DNA of 64,000 nucleotides from Corynebacterium pygosceleis (GCF_016595275.2 NZ_JAENIQ020000003.1:186001-250000); one strand, 5' to 3'. Positions 35,896 through 45,527 are shown, numbered from the stretch's first letter. Notes: generated from the letters alone by a model not told the origin. A program made the numbers and translations.

Positions 35896-37011
35896 ATGGC
35901 ATCTCTCACCCGCACACCTCCCGGAAACACCCTCCCCGACTTTCCGTGGGACACCATCGCCGACGTGAAGAACAGGGCGGCGCAGCATCCGGACGGCATC
36001 GTCAATCTCTCCGTGGGCACCCCCGTCGACGATGTGGCGGAACCGATCCGCGACGCGCTCTCCGCAGCCGCCGCCGAGCCGGGCTATCCGCAGACGACCG
36101 GCACCCCGGAACTGAACCGGGCGTTGGTTGAGGGACTTGCCCGTCGCTACAACATGACGGGACTGACACCGGAGTGTGTCCTGCCGGTCATCGGCACCAA
36201 GGAGGCCATCGCGCTGCTGCCGATGCTGCTGGGCGTCGGTGCGGGGCACACGGTGATCATCCCCGAGGTCGCCTATCCCACCTACGAGGTCGCCGCACTC
36301 ATGTCCGGTGCCCGACCACAACGGGCGGATTCCCTGACGCAGATCGGTCCCGCCACTCCGACGATGATGTTCATCAATTCGCCGTCGAATCCGACCGGCA
36401 AGGTACTCGGCATCGAGCACCTGCGTAAGGTCGTCGGGTGGGCCCAGGACCGCGGCGTGATCCTGTGCAGCGACGAGTGCTACATCGGCCTGGGCTGGGA
36501 CGAGGAGAACCCGCCGCTGTCCATCCTGGACGAGCGCGTCTGCGGAGGGGACCACACCGGTCTCATCGCGATCCACTCGCTGTCCAAGTCCTCGAACATG
36601 GCCAGCTACCGCGCCGGGGTGCTCGCCGGCGACGGGGAACTGATCGGTCAGCTGCTCGAGGTGCGCAAGCACTGCGGTCTCATGATGCCGGGGCCGATTC
36701 AGGCGGCCACGGTCGCGGCACTCGACGATGACGCCCAGGAGGCCGCCCAGAAGGAACGCTACCGGGCGCGCCGGGACAAGCTGTTCGCCGCTCTGACGGG
36801 CGCAGGCTTCACCGTCGACCACTCGGAGGCCGGGCTCTACCTCTGGGCCACCCGCGGCGAGGACTGCCGGACCACCCTCGACTGGTTCGCCGAACGCGGG
36901 ATTCTCGTCGCCCCCGGTGACTTCTACGGTCCCAGGGGAGCCCGCCACGTCCGCATGGCGCTGACCGGTACGGACGAGCGTATCGATGCCGCGGTGGCGC
37001 GGCTGGCGTGA
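35896..37011 (+). CDS. dapC: Succinyl-diaminopimelate aminotransferase
   Basis: 371-residue class I/II PLP aminotransferase converting N-succinyl-2-amino-6-ketopimelate to N-succinyl-LL-DAP in the lysine/cell-wall pathway. Features: VLPVIGTKEAIALLP near the N-terminus, NSPSNPTGKV (PLP-phosphate region), Asp/Tyr in SDECYIGLGW, and the Schiff-base Lys in HSLSKSSNMASYRAG. ATG at 35896. It overlaps the pseudouridine synthase start by 4 bases. The dapD and dapE partners are located at 41.7-46.6 kb. Confidence 0.93.
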   Translation: MASLTRTPPGNTLPDFPWDTIADVKNRAAQHPDGIVNLSVGTPVDDVAEPIRDALSAAAAEPGYPQTTGTPELNRALVEGLARRYNMTGLTPECVLPVIGTKEAIALLPMLLGVGAGHTVIIPEVAYPTYEVAALMSGARPQRADSLTQIGPATPTMMFINSPSNPTGKVLGIEHLRKVVGWAQDRGVILCSDECYIGLGWDEENPPLSILDERVCGGDHTGLIAIHSLSKSSNMASYRAGVLAGDGELIGQLLEVRKHCGLMMPGPIQAATVAALDDDAQEAAQKERYRARRDKLFAALTGAGFTVDHSEAGLYLWATRGEDCRTTLDWFAERGILVAPGDFYGPRGARHVRMALTGTDERIDAAVARLA

Positions 37012-37841
37012 GCCGCCGTCCCCTCCCCGTCGTCGACGGTGTCTCACCGCGCCGGGTCATCCTCCGCGGGGTGGTGCCCGCCGACCGTACCTATGTTGCC
37101 GGTGACGCGGGTGACTCCCCCTTCCGGTTCGGTGAGACGATTCCCGCGGGCACGGTCCTCGAACGCCCTGTGCCCGCGTGGTTCGCCCCCGAGATCCCTC
37201 CCGAGCCACCGATCCCCTTCACCCATGAGGTGCTGGAGACGGGCGACCGGTACGTGGTCGTGGACAAGCCGCACTTCCTGCCCGCCACGACGAACGGGCG
37301 GATCATCCGGGAGACCGTCCAGACACGGCTGCGGGTGGAACTGGACAACCCGGACATCGTTCCCCTGCACCGCCTGGACCGGCTGACGGCGGGTGTCCTG
37401 CTCTGCTCGACGGACCCGGGGACCCGGGCCGCCTACCAGACGCTGTTCCAGCGCAGGCAGGTGACAAAGACCTATCTGGCCCGGGTGGCGGCGGAACCGC
37501 CGGTGGGGGAGGAGTGGATGACGGTCGACCTGCCGATGCGGAAGATCTCCGGTGAGCGGGCCGTGAGGGTCACCGGCGGTGGTACCCCGACGCGGACCCG
37601 GATCCGTCGGGTGAGCGACCGGCTGGTCGAGCTGCGGCCGGTCACCGGGCACACGCATCAGCTCCGTGTCCTGCTCGCGCACCTCGGGTGCCCGATCGTC
37701 GGCGATGACACCTACCCCGTGGACAGAGGCCTGGATCTCCTGGACTTCACCGGACCGTTGGGTCTGGTCGCAACCCGCCTGCAGCTGACTGATCCGGTCG
37801 ACGGAAGAGCCCGGGACTGGCGGAGCACGCACCGACCGTGA
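37008..37841 (+). CDS. RluA-family pseudouridine synthase
   Basis: 277 residues. GTG start overlapping the dapC stop. The catalytic motif HRLDRLTAGVLL (Asp in the middle, about residue 120) defines the RluA family of rRNA/tRNA pseudouridine synthases, and the C-terminal HTHQLRVLLAHLGCPIVGDD motif confirms it. An N-terminal 60-residue extension, seen in actinobacterial members, replaces a clear S4 domain. The modified RNA position cannot be deduced. Co-transcribed with dapC. Confidence 0.9.
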   Translation: MSRRPLPVVDGVSPRRVILRGVVPADRTYVAGDAGDSPFRFGETIPAGTVLERPVPAWFAPEIPPEPPIPFTHEVLETGDRYVVVDKPHFLPATTNGRIIRETVQTRLRVELDNPDIVPLHRLDRLTAGVLLCSTDPGTRAAYQTLFQRRQVTKTYLARVAAEPPVGEEWMTVDLPMRKISGERAVRVTGGGTPTRTRIRRVSDRLVELRPVTGHTHQLRVLLAHLGCPIVGDDTYPVDRGLDLLDFTGPLGLVATRLQLTDPVDGRARDWRSTHRP

Positions 37842-38017
37842 ACCGTGTCGACGGTGACGGTCGTCACGCGGGTGTGGCATCGGTCCCCGGAATGCGGGAC
37901 CGGTGGGGCGTAGGAAGTAGAATGTCCCAGTTATCGGGTATCCGCGATGCGGGATGCCCAGGGGTCGTCCGACGGACGGACACCGTGCCCCGTTGTACTG
38001 GATCGATAAGGACACCC

Positions 38018-38587
38018 GTGCGCACCATGACGTCAACCACCGGCCGCTACGCCAACAGTCTCCGGCAGTTCATCAAGTTCGGTCTCGTCGGCGGTTCGGG
38101 TGTCATCGTCAACCTCATCGCGGTCGCCGTGGGCAAGAAGATCGCCTGGTGGTGGCACGGGATAACGGAGCACGACCCCTTCCTGAACCTCCTCGGTTCG
38201 GACTACAACATCCGCTGGTACCACGTGTTCCTGACGATCGCCTTTCTCGTCGCCAACGTGTGGAACTTCCAGCTCAACAGGTCCTGGACGTTCCGGTCGT
38301 CCACGCATCTGAGCTGGTTCCGGGAGTTCGTTCCGTTCCTGCTCACGGGCCTGGCGGCACTCGTGGTGAGTCTGGTGGTGGTGACGGCCCTGATGAACCC
38401 GGAATCACCGTTCGCGCTGCCCGCGCACATCTTCGACGATTCCTCCGGGATCCGGACCCGTTTCTACTGGGCGACGCTGATCTCGATCATGGTGGCGATG
38501 CCGGTGAACTTCGTCATCAACAAGTTCTGGACGTTCCGCTCGAGCCGTGTCGTGGCCGTCCGGGAGCCCACCGTCCCGGAGGCCTGA
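38018..38587 (+). CDS. GtrA family membrane protein
   Basis: 189 residues from GTG 38018, which has AAGGA five bases away; an ATG at 38027 is an alternative. Four TM helices with the GtrA pattern: LRQFIKFGLVGGSGVIVNLI at the start, FLVANVWNFQLNRSWTF after TM2 and FVINKFWTFRSS at the end. GtrA proteins help flip or use polyprenyl-linked sugars, and mycolata homologues act in arabinogalactan decoration. It abuts the convergent membrane gene with the shared TGATCA junction and no terminator. Confidence 0.9.
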   Translation: MRTMTSTTGRYANSLRQFIKFGLVGGSGVIVNLIAVAVGKKIAWWWHGITEHDPFLNLLGSDYNIRWYHVFLTIAFLVANVWNFQLNRSWTFRSSTHLSWFREFVPFLLTGLAALVVSLVVVTALMNPESPFALPAHIFDDSSGIRTRFYWATLISIMVAMPVNFVINKFWTFRSSRVVAVREPTVPEA

Positions 38588-39079
38588 TCAGTCGGCCCCC
38601 AGTCGTGCGTCGATGCGCCGGATGTCCCGGCGCCGGGCACGACGGATCAGTCTGGGGCCCGCCACGATCAGGGTGATGAGTCCGGCGCAGGCGCCGACGA
38701 TCAATCCTTGGTGCCAGTCCGCGCCCCACTCCGGACCGTTCCGCCAGATTCCGGCCAACCAGAACGCGGTGAGGACACCCGTCACCGCGATCACCGGTGC
38801 CGGTATCCGCGGCGGTGCGGGGCGCGGTACCCGGCGGGTCAACCATGCGTTGGCGATCAGCTCGGAGCCGGCGAACGGGAGTACGGCGAGAAAGGACAGC
38901 AGCGCATATCCGGGTGGGAGGGCCCAGGCGAGAACACCCGCCGTGAGTACGGACAGCTGACCGCAGAGTATCCGTCCCAGTGTCTGCGACCTGTGGAACG
39001 TCCTGATCTGGAACTCGTCCTCGAACTGGTTCTCCGACCAGCGGATCGCGGTGTCCAGGTGTCGGGTGATGGTCATCAT
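38588..39079 (-). CDS. Membrane protein paired with an XRE regulator
   Basis: 163 residues from ATG 39079 with AAAGGAA upstream. Hydrophilic N-terminus (about 32 residues), then four hydrophobic helices in two pairs separated by a Pro/Arg-rich loop (TRRVPRPAPPRIPAP). A basic C-terminal tail follows. Its start overlaps the stop of the XRE regulator gene as ATGA. Small HTH regulator plus multi-TM protein pairs like this are common in actinobacteria, and the TM protein is often assumed to respond to envelope signals. No family is recognised. Confidence 0.75.
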   Translation of the reverse strand: MMTITRHLDTAIRWSENQFEDEFQIRTFHRSQTLGRILCGQLSVLTAGVLAWALPPGYALLSFLAVLPFAGSELIANAWLTRRVPRPAPPRIPAPVIAVTGVLTAFWLAGIWRNGPEWGADWHQGLIVGACAGLITLIVAGPRLIRRARRRDIRRIDARLGAD

Positions 39080-39324
39080 CGGTTCCTTTCGTGGGTGATG
39101 CCGGGGGCTGTCGTGTTCTGTTCGGCGCCGAAGACCTGTTCGACGGTGGCTCCGAGTTCGCGGCAGATCGCCAGCGCCAGGTGGACGGACGGTGAGTAGT
39201 TGCCCTTCTCGATGTTCGCGATCGTCTGTCTGGTGACGCCGACCCGCGCCGCGAGATCGGCCTGGGACAGCTCCGTCCATCGGCGGAGCTTGCGCACCAG
39301 GTTCTCTGTCGTATCCGGATCCAT
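39076..39324 (-). CDS. XRE/HTH_3 transcriptional regulator
   Basis: 82 residues. A complete helix-turn-helix: LSQADLAARVGVTRQTIANI followed by EKGNYSPSVHLALAICRELG, the cro/cI type of the YozG subgroup. The ATG at 39324 is chosen because the -10 hexamer ends 6 bases before it, predicting a leaderless message; an ATG at 39330 is also in frame. It is translationally coupled to the membrane gene and is likely to regulate its own promoter. Confidence 0.88.
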   Translation of the reverse strand: MDPDTTENLVRKLRRWTELSQADLAARVGVTRQTIANIEKGNYSPSVHLALAICRELGATVEQVFGAEQNTTAPGITHERNR

Positions 39325-39330
39325 GGTCAT

Positions 39331-39359
39331 AATGTAAAAAATAATTACCCTAGGGTCAA
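39331..39359 (-). promoter_or_regulatory. Promoter of the XRE/membrane operon
   Basis: On the minus strand TTGACC (39354-39359), a 17-base AT-rich spacer and TACATT (39331-39336). The -10 ends six bases before the ATG at 39324, consistent with leaderless transcription. Confidence 0.6.
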
Positions 39360-39418
39360 GGATTGTTTCCTGCATGGCCGGACGGCAAGGGAGCGGAGGG
39401 GACTGAAAACTGAAAAGT

Positions 39419-39451
39419 CCGTCCCCCCTCCCGTGCCGGGAGGGGGGACGG
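39419..39451 (-). terminator. Terminator of the first amino-acid permease gene
   Basis: 14-bp perfect stem, arms 39419-39432 and 39438-39451, loop of five, followed on the minus strand by a T-rich tail. Confidence 0.88.
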
Positions 39452-39489
39452 ACGGCGCCCGCGCACCGGAGAACGGGGACGGCGCGTGA

Positions 39490-40896
39490 CTACCGCAGAA
39501 CCCGGTCCTCACCGGGCAGGAGCGCCTTCTGCCACGGACTGACACCGCGGACGCGCGAATTGACCAGGGCCGCGATGAACAGCAGGAGGAACATGACGGC
39601 ACCGGACGTCAGCTGGATGCGCGCGCCGGGATCCGCGAGCATCAGCAGGCCGAGGGCGACGAGGACGGCGAGGGTCGCCCACGTGCACACCGGCCACGCC
39701 CACATCCGGATCGACAGCTCCGTCACCCGCTCCAGTCGACGCCGGAGTTTCAGCTCGGAAACGGTGATGAACCCCCAGACGATGAGCAGGGAACCACCCG
39801 CGGCATTGAGCATGAACCCGAGCAGCCAACCCGTGTCCGCGTAGTTCAGCGCCACCATCACGACGGCGAGGACGATCGACAGGACGATGGCGGGGACCGG
39901 GACCCTTCTGGCGTTCACCCGCGAGAAGATCGCCGGCGCGTCGCCGCGTCCGGCCAGGGAGAACATCATCCGGGAGGAGGCGAACAGCTGTGCGTTGAAC
40001 GCGGAGAGCAGCGCGAGCACGATCAGCGTCTCCATCAGTCCCACGACCCCGGGCAGGCCGGCGAGCCCCAGAACGAGGGCGAACGGACTGTCGGCGGCGG
40101 AGTTCGCGGCCCCCAGTGTGGAGTAGGGCAGGAGGAAGGTGATCACCAGGACACTGCCCAGATAGAACACGCTGATCCTCGTGATCGTCGTACGGACGGC
40201 GTTGACCAGGGACCGGCCCGGGTCCTCCGACTCGGCCGCGGCGATGGCCACGACCTCGATACCACCGAACGCGAACGCGACCGCCAGCATGCCTGCGGCG
40301 ACACCGCCGAGTCCGTTGGGTATGAAGCCGTCAGCGGTGAACACCGAGGTCCCGATGTAGGGGTGCCCGGGGAGCAGACCGAAGATGAGGAGGACGCCGA
40401 GGACCAGGAATCCGACGAGGGCGAGGACCTTGATCAGTGCGAACCAGAACTCGAATTCCCCGAACGCCCGCACCCGCAGCAGGTTGACGACGCCGAAGAA
40501 GACGACGAACACGAGTGCCGGTATCCACTGCGGGACCGACAACCAGGAACCGATGATCGCCGCGGCACCGGTCATCTCCGCCCCGAGGACCGCGACGGTG
40601 GCGAGCCAGTAGATCCACCCCTGCGTGAAGCCCGCCCACCGACCGATGCCCAATTCCGCGTACTCGGAGAAGGAACCAGACGCCGGGACGACCGAGCCCA
40701 TCTCGCCGAGCATCCGCATCACCATCACGGCGATCGCCCCGGCGGCGATGTAGGCCAGCAGCACGGCCGGGCCGGCGGCCCGGATGCCGACGCCGGTACC
40801 GAGGAAGAGTCCCGCGCCGATGGTCGAGCCGAGGCCCATCATGGTCAGGTGCCGGACCTTCAGCCCGGATCCGAGTGTTGTGGTGGTCGTGGTCAC
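39490..40896 (-). CDS. Amino-acid permease (APC superfamily, AAT family), copy 1
   Basis: 468 residues from the GTG at 40896, which has AGGAG upstream; the frame extends to 40944 without a better start. Twelve TM helices expected. The N-terminal [19 protein letters not shown] unwound TM1 motif, [13 protein letters not shown] and FGGIEVVAIAAAESEDP are typical of proton-coupled AAT permeases. It is clearly a paralogue of the permease at 42804-44210 (same length, very similar TM1 and EFEFWFA segments). Substrate unknown; it sits downstream of dapD and a GNAT gene. Confidence 0.9.
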   Translation of the reverse strand: MTTTTTTLGSGLKVRHLTMMGLGSTIGAGLFLGTGVGIRAAGPAVLLAYIAAGAIAVMVMRMLGEMGSVVPASGSFSEYAELGIGRWAGFTQGWIYWLATVAVLGAEMTGAAAIIGSWLSVPQWIPALVFVVFFGVVNLLRVRAFGEFEFWFALIKVLALVGFLVLGVLLIFGLLPGHPYIGTSVFTADGFIPNGLGGVAAGMLAVAFAFGGIEVVAIAAAESEDPGRSLVNAVRTTITRISVFYLGSVLVITFLLPYSTLGAANSAADSPFALVLGLAGLPGVVGLMETLIVLALLSAFNAQLFASSRMMFSLAGRGDAPAIFSRVNARRVPVPAIVLSIVLAVVMVALNYADTGWLLGFMLNAAGGSLLIVWGFITVSELKLRRRLERVTELSIRMWAWPVCTWATLAVLVALGLLMLADPGARIQLTSGAVMFLLLFIAALVNSRVRGVSPWQKALLPGEDRVLR

Positions 40897-40992
40897 GGCG
40901 GTGCCATCTCCTGCGGAATGTCGACGGTTAAAAAGGGTTCCCATCAGCAGAATACGCCGTTGGTTCCCCGTCGTCGGTACCAGCCCGGGAGT

Positions 40993-41598
40993 TCAGTCCG
41001 TCGACGTGTGGCGGGCCACCCGGTCGCTGAGACGGGCCCGGATCACCGGCCACTCGTGCGCCAGCGCCGAATACAGCACGGCGTCATCGAGGACACCGTT
41101 GCGGAGTCTCGCGTGCGAGCGGAGGATCCCGTCGCGTTTCAGTCCGAGGCGTTCGATGGCGGTCCGGGAGACGGTGTTGGAGAATTTCGTCCGGATGCCC
41201 ACCCGGGCGCAGTTCAACGCGTCGAACGCATACCCCAGCAGCAGCAGTTTCGTCTCCGGGTTCGCGCCCTTTCCCTGCGCCGAGGCGCGCAGCCAGGTGT
41301 ACCCGATCTCGAGCCGGGGGACCGTCGGATCAAGGTCGTAGTAGCAGGTCACCCCGAGCGCGGTTCCGTCGCCCGCCGAGCGGATGATGAACGGCACCAT
41401 GGTTCCTGCGGCGGCCCTGTCCAGTTTGTCCGCGAGATCATCCGCCATGTCCCCGGGAGCGGGTGTCGATGTCCACCACTCCCGGTGCAGTTCACCGTCG
41501 GTGACTGCCTCCGCGAGCTCCCCGGCGTCGTCCTTGCGGAGCGGCGACAGTTCGACGATACGGCCGGTGAGGGTGGGGGGAGTGGTGATCCAGGGCAC
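40993..41598 (-). CDS. GNAT N-acetyltransferase (RimJ-like)
   Basis: 201 residues from the GTG at 41598 with GAGGAA at proper spacing; a frame to 41898 exists but lies across the dapD terminator. The GNAT acetyl-CoA site is degenerate but visible (YTWLRASAQGKGANPETKLL), followed by CARVGIRTKFSNTVSRTAIE and the RLGLKRDGILRSHARLRNG tail that marks the RimJ/protein N-terminal acetyltransferase-like group. Acceptor unknown. Between dapD and the permease. Confidence 0.85.
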   Translation of the reverse strand: MPWITTPPTLTGRIVELSPLRKDDAGELAEAVTDGELHREWWTSTPAPGDMADDLADKLDRAAAGTMVPFIIRSAGDGTALGVTCYYDLDPTVPRLEIGYTWLRASAQGKGANPETKLLLLGYAFDALNCARVGIRTKFSNTVSRTAIERLGLKRDGILRSHARLRNGVLDDAVLYSALAHEWPVIRARLSDRVARHTSTD

Positions 41599-41676
41599 GG
41601 TCGGTTCCTCGTCGTCGGGATCCCCGGATGGGGCGGTCACGTGAAAAGTCCAGGATAGCCGGTCGGCGGTACACGT

Positions 41677-41712
41677 GGGGCCCGCCGGAGGTGTGTGGCC
41701 CCGGCGGGCCCC
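41677..41712 (-). terminator. Terminator after dapD
   Basis: 12-bp perfect GC-rich stem, arms 41677-41688 and 41701-41712, 12-base loop, located 20 bases past the dapD stop. Confidence 0.75.
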
Positions 41713-41731
41713 TTCTGAATGATCGACCGGT

Positions 41732-42709
41732 TCAGTTCGCGTGCAGATCCGCGTTGAGCTCGACGCGGGCGGATCCCCATGCGGTGGCCTCGACCGCACC
41801 GGTGAGGGAGTTGCGGCGGAAGAGGATGTTCGACGCCCCCGACAGCTCGACGGCCTTGACGGACTCTCCGTCGGAGACACCGACGGCGGTCGCGACATCG
41901 CCCGAGACCTTCACCTTCGTGCCGGCGGTGACGTACAGGCCGGCCTCGATGACACAGTCGTCGCCGAGTGAGATGCCGCAACCGGCGTTGGCCCCCAGCA
42001 GGCAGCGCTCGCCGAGGGAGATGACCTGCTTGCCCCCACCGGAGAGCGTCCCCATGATCGACGCGCCACCGCCGATGTCGGTGCCGTCGCCGACGACGAC
42101 CCCCGCGGAGATTCGTCCCTCGACCATGGAGGAACCCAGCGTACCGGCGTTGAAGTTGACGAAACCCTCGTGCATGACGGTGGTTCCCTCGGCGAGGTGG
42201 GCACCGAGACGGACCCGGTCGGCGTCACCGATGCGGACACCGGTGGGCACGGTGTAGTCGATCATCCGGGGGAACTTGTCCACCAGATGGACGGTGACCT
42301 TGCCGTGCCGGGAGAGCTTCGCCCGGGTGATCTCGAAATCGGCGACCGGGCAGGGGCCGAAGTTGGTCCACACGACGTTGGTCAGCAGGCCGAAGACACC
42401 GTCCATGTTCAGGCCGTGGGGAACGACCTTCCTGGTGGAGAGCAGGTGGAGGCGCAGGTAGACGTCATTGGCGTCCACCGGTGCGTCCCCCAGATCGGCG
42501 ATGACCGTCCGGACACCGACCCGCTCGACACCACGGTCCCCGTCGGCGCCGGTCAGAGGGGCCAGGTGTTCGGGGAGCTCGTCAGCGTCGAGGCGGGTCG
42601 TGCCGGCGGTCTGCTCCGTGTCGGTGAGTTCGGGTGCGGGGAACCAGCAGTCGAGAACGGTTCCGTCGGGTTGGATGGTGGCGAGTCCGGTTGCTATTGC
42701 TGCAGTCAT
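41732..42709 (-). CDS. dapD: Tetrahydrodipicolinate N-succinyltransferase DapD
   Basis: 325 residues from the ATG at 42709 with TTGGAG upstream. Actinobacterial-type DapD: an N-terminal domain with [20 protein letters not shown], then a left-handed parallel beta-helix ([20 protein letters not shown] and onwards), with [20 protein letters not shown] carrying the conserved catalytic-region Glu and [20 protein letters not shown] near the CoA site. It transfers succinyl from succinyl-CoA to tetrahydrodipicolinate, the branch that supplies substrate to DapC and DapE. Trimeric cytoplasmic enzyme. Confidence 0.95.
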   Translation of the reverse strand: MTAAIATGLATIQPDGTVLDCWFPAPELTDTEQTAGTTRLDADELPEHLAPLTGADGDRGVERVGVRTVIADLGDAPVDANDVYLRLHLLSTRKVVPHGLNMDGVFGLLTNVVWTNFGPCPVADFEITRAKLSRHGKVTVHLVDKFPRMIDYTVPTGVRIGDADRVRLGAHLAEGTTVMHEGFVNFNAGTLGSSMVEGRISAGVVVGDGTDIGGGASIMGTLSGGGKQVISLGERCLLGANAGCGISLGDDCVIEAGLYVTAGTKVKVSGDVATAVGVSDGESVKAVELSGASNILFRRNSLTGAVEATAWGSARVELNADLHAN

Positions 42710-42803
42710 GGACTCCAACCTACCGGAAGCCGAAGCGACCGCCGGGTCCACCCGACGGTGGGCCCCGACGGTCGTTGTCGAGAGGGGCGAACGCCCCCGG
42801 CGG

Positions 42804-44210
42804 CTACTTCAGTTCCCTGGTGCGGGCCGCTTTGTCCGCCTTCGCCGTGCGGGCCCCGGGGGCCAGGAACGACAGTCCGATGAGCGCACCGAAGACGATG
42901 ATCACCGACAGGACCTGGTACCTCGCCGCACCATCGGAGAGCATGAGCAGGGTGAGGACGATGAGCATCCCGAGGGTGACCCATCCCAGCCACGGGAAGC
43001 CCCACATGCGGACCGAGATCTCTCCCCTGCGCTCCATCTCCGGATGCAGCCTGAGGTAGCTCAGGATGGTGAATCCCCAGATGAGGAGCAGTGATCCGCC
43101 GACGGCGTTGAACAGGAAGGTCAGCAGTCCGGCGGGATTCCAGTACTGGAGGGCGACGGAGACGAACGCGAAGAACATGCTGAGCAGGACCGCGTTCATC
43201 GGGACGCCGTCGTTGTTCGTCCGGCTGAGCAGCTTCGGTGCGTTGCCCCGGGTCGCGAGTGAGTAGGCGAAACGGGAGGTTCCGTAGATCTGGGCGTTGA
43301 ACGCGCTCAACAGCGCGAGAACGATCACGAGTTCCATGATCCCCACGATGCCCGGGACGTGGGCCATCTCGAGTACCCGGGTGAAGGGGGACTCGGCGGC
43401 GGAATCCGCGCCACTGATCTCGTCGTAGGGGAGGAGGAAGGTGATCACGAGAACGGCGCCGAGGTAGAAGACCACGATGCGCCAGATGACCGAGCGGACG
43501 GCCGTGGCGATGTTCCTCGCCGGGTTGTCGGACTCTGCGGCGGCGATGGTGACGATCTCGATGCCACCGAAGGCGAACGCCACCGCGAGCAGACCCGCGG
43601 CGACACCGGAGACACCGTTCGGCATGAAACCGTGCTCACCGATGAAGTTGCTGAAGCCGACGGCGTCGGTGCCCGGGAAGACACCGAAGATCAGCAGGGC
43701 ACCGATGACGAGGAAGATGATGATGACCGCGACCTTGATGAACGCGAACCAGAACTCGAACTCACCGAATCCGGAGACCTTCCAGAGGTTGATCACGGCG
43801 AAGATCACGACACAGACCAGTGCCGGGATCCACGGGTCCACCCCGAACCACTGCGACATGATTCCGGCGGCACCCGTCATCTCCGCGCCCATGACCATCA
43901 CGAGGAGGTACCAGTACAGCCACCCCGTGGAGAATCCGGCCCAGTGGCCGAACGCCATCTCGGCGTAGTTGGAGAAGGAACCCGACGCAGGCCGTGCCGC
44001 AGCCATCTCGCCGAGCATCTGCATGACGAACACCACCATGATGCCCGCGAAGATGTAGGCCAGGAGAACGGCGGGGCCGGCGATCTGGATTCCCACGCCG
44101 GTGCCCAGGAAGAGCCCCGCGCCGATCGCGGACCCCAGCCCCATCATGGTCAGGTGTCGTGTTTTCAGTCCGGTACCGAGTTCGGTCCCGGTGTTCTCAG
44201 TAGATGTCAT
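42804..44210 (-). CDS. Amino-acid permease (APC superfamily, AAT family), copy 2
   Basis: 468 residues from ATG 44210. Twelve TM helices; the TM1 motif [19 protein letters not shown], then [13 protein letters not shown], and [17 protein letters not shown]. Same length as the copy at 39490-40896 and strongly similar along its length. An AGGAG 22 bases before the start is too distant to initiate at this ATG, and a promoter lies between, so a leaderless message is preferred. Downstream of the dapD-like gene and upstream of dapD on the same strand. Confidence 0.9.
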   Translation of the reverse strand: MTSTENTGTELGTGLKTRHLTMMGLGSAIGAGLFLGTGVGIQIAGPAVLLAYIFAGIMVVFVMQMLGEMAAARPASGSFSNYAEMAFGHWAGFSTGWLYWYLLVMVMGAEMTGAAGIMSQWFGVDPWIPALVCVVIFAVINLWKVSGFGEFEFWFAFIKVAVIIIFLVIGALLIFGVFPGTDAVGFSNFIGEHGFMPNGVSGVAAGLLAVAFAFGGIEIVTIAAAESDNPARNIATAVRSVIWRIVVFYLGAVLVITFLLPYDEISGADSAAESPFTRVLEMAHVPGIVGIMELVIVLALLSAFNAQIYGTSRFAYSLATRGNAPKLLSRTNNDGVPMNAVLLSMFFAFVSVALQYWNPAGLLTFLFNAVGGSLLLIWGFTILSYLRLHPEMERRGEISVRMWGFPWLGWVTLGMLIVLTLLMLSDGAARYQVLSVIIVFGALIGLSFLAPGARTAKADKAARTRELK

Positions 44211-44216
44211 GGCTAA

Positions 44217-44244
44217 ACAATAGCCGCAGATTCTCCTGTGTAAA
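44217..44244 (-). promoter_or_regulatory. Promoter of permease copy 2, leaderless
   Basis: On the minus strand TTTACA (44239-44244), 16-base spacer and TATTGT (44217-44222), six bases before the ATG at 44210. Confidence 0.5.
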
Positions 44245-44466
44245 TGCTTAAAACCTGTCGTCGTGCTGAGGTGATTGTCTTCCGGGGTCATGTCGGGGAC
44301 GGAATTGTTCCGGTCACCCGTGTCCGGTGTGGGGTTGTGCGGTGCATATGCGACGTTCAGGGTTGGTGCGACCTTGCGTCGCCGGGGGTTCCGGAAATGT
44401 GGCTACCGGGGGTGTTTTTGAGCGTTCGCCACCCCCGTGGTGCGGGTGTGGTGTGTCGCCGCTCCT

Positions 44467-45405
44467 TCAGCACCTCCGTGCGACGGGTTCCGCGGACCCC
44501 GGTTCCCGGTCGATCCGCCACCCCGACTGGCCGCTGAGCTGTGCGGCGGGAGCCGTGTCCCCGCCGTCGGGGAACCTGAGTGTCGTCGTCCGGTCGATGA
44601 CGACGTTGTTGCCGATGACGCAGTCATCGCCCAGGTCGATGCCGATGACTCCGGCTCCGACCCCTATGCGGCAGTTGTCGCCCACTCGCACGGGGTGCGG
44701 GATGTCGGTGCCGCTCGCATCGTCGGTGAGGACCGTCGCGGACAGTCCGATGTGGGTACCCGCCCCGATGACCGTTCCGGCGGACATGAGCCCCTCGATG
44801 TGTGCCGGGCCCACGGACCCGGAGTTGTAGGACACGAAGCCCTCCCGTAGGACCTGCGTCCCCTCCGCGAGATGGGCACCGAGACGGACGCGCTCCGCCT
44901 CCGCGATCCGGACGCCGGTGGGCACCACGTAGTCCACCATCCGGGGGAGGATGTCGATGGCGTAGACGTGGATCAGTCCCCTGGACCGGAGTGACGTGCG
45001 GACGAACTCGAAATTCTTCGGGAGGCACGGTCCCTTGTTGGTCCAGACGACGGTGGCGAGCAGCGGCTCGAGCCCCTCCAGGTTGATGTCGTGCGGACGT
45101 GCCATACGGTGGCTCAACAGGTGAAGCCGCAGGTAGACATCGTGTGCATCCACCGGTGGCACGGACAGGTCCGGGATGGTGGTGTGCACCGCGACCTGCT
45201 CCACCATCCGGTCCTCGTCGAGCTTGACCAGGGACAGGAGCTTCCTGCTCAACTTCGCCGCCCCCAGCCGGACCGTCACCGCCCCGGAGTCCCGCCCCGC
45301 AGGCTCAGGCAGGAGTTCCGGCTGGGGGTACCAGGTGTCGAGCACCGTGCCGTCCATGGCGATGTTGGCGATACCGACTGCGCTTGCTCCCGAAGTAATC
45401 ATCAC
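44467..45405 (-). CDS. DapD-like succinyltransferase homologue (dapD2)
   Basis: 312 residues. Same domain plan as Dap[41 protein letters not shown], then AEGTQVLREGFVSYNSGSVG, and a beta-helix end. Within the CoA/acceptor half it diverges: DapD's [14 protein letters not shown] is replaced by GLSATVLTDDASGTD, and [14 protein letters not shown] by DDCVIGNNVVIDRT. The beta-helix Glu in HIEGLMSAG is retained. It may act on another amine, or have a regulatory or reduced role. Divergent from dapE and followed by the second permease gene. Confidence 0.85.
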   Translation of the reverse strand: MMITSGASAVGIANIAMDGTVLDTWYPQPELLPEPAGRDSGAVTVRLGAAKLSRKLLSLVKLDEDRMVEQVAVHTTIPDLSVPPVDAHDVYLRLHLLSHRMARPHDINLEGLEPLLATVVWTNKGPCLPKNFEFVRTSLRSRGLIHVYAIDILPRMVDYVVPTGVRIAEAERVRLGAHLAEGTQVLREGFVSYNSGSVGPAHIEGLMSAGTVIGAGTHIGLSATVLTDDASGTDIPHPVRVGDNCRIGVGAGVIGIDLGDDCVIGNNVVIDRTTTLRFPDGGDTAPAAQLSGQSGWRIDREPGSAEPVARRC

Positions 45406-45515
45406 CCCAGATTCTAACCGCCGACATCCCGATGACGGTGAAGCTGTCCGACAGGAGTACCCCTACCTCGACACCATGCCCGGGGAGCGGCGCGGGGAGG
45501 GACACACCGGGACGC

Positions 45516-45521
45516 TAGGGT
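45516..45521 (+). promoter_or_regulatory. Candidate -10 element of dapE, leaderless
   Basis: TAGGGT ends six bases before the GTG at 45528; no Shine-Dalgarno lies between. Confidence 0.45.
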
Positions 45522-45527
45522 GGTGAC

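Noticed and set aside
34942..37047. 701-codon open frame antisense to the fdxC-dapC region
   Set aside because: Crosses several real genes and two regulatory elements, with Arg/Gly/Asp-rich composition and no recognisable domain.
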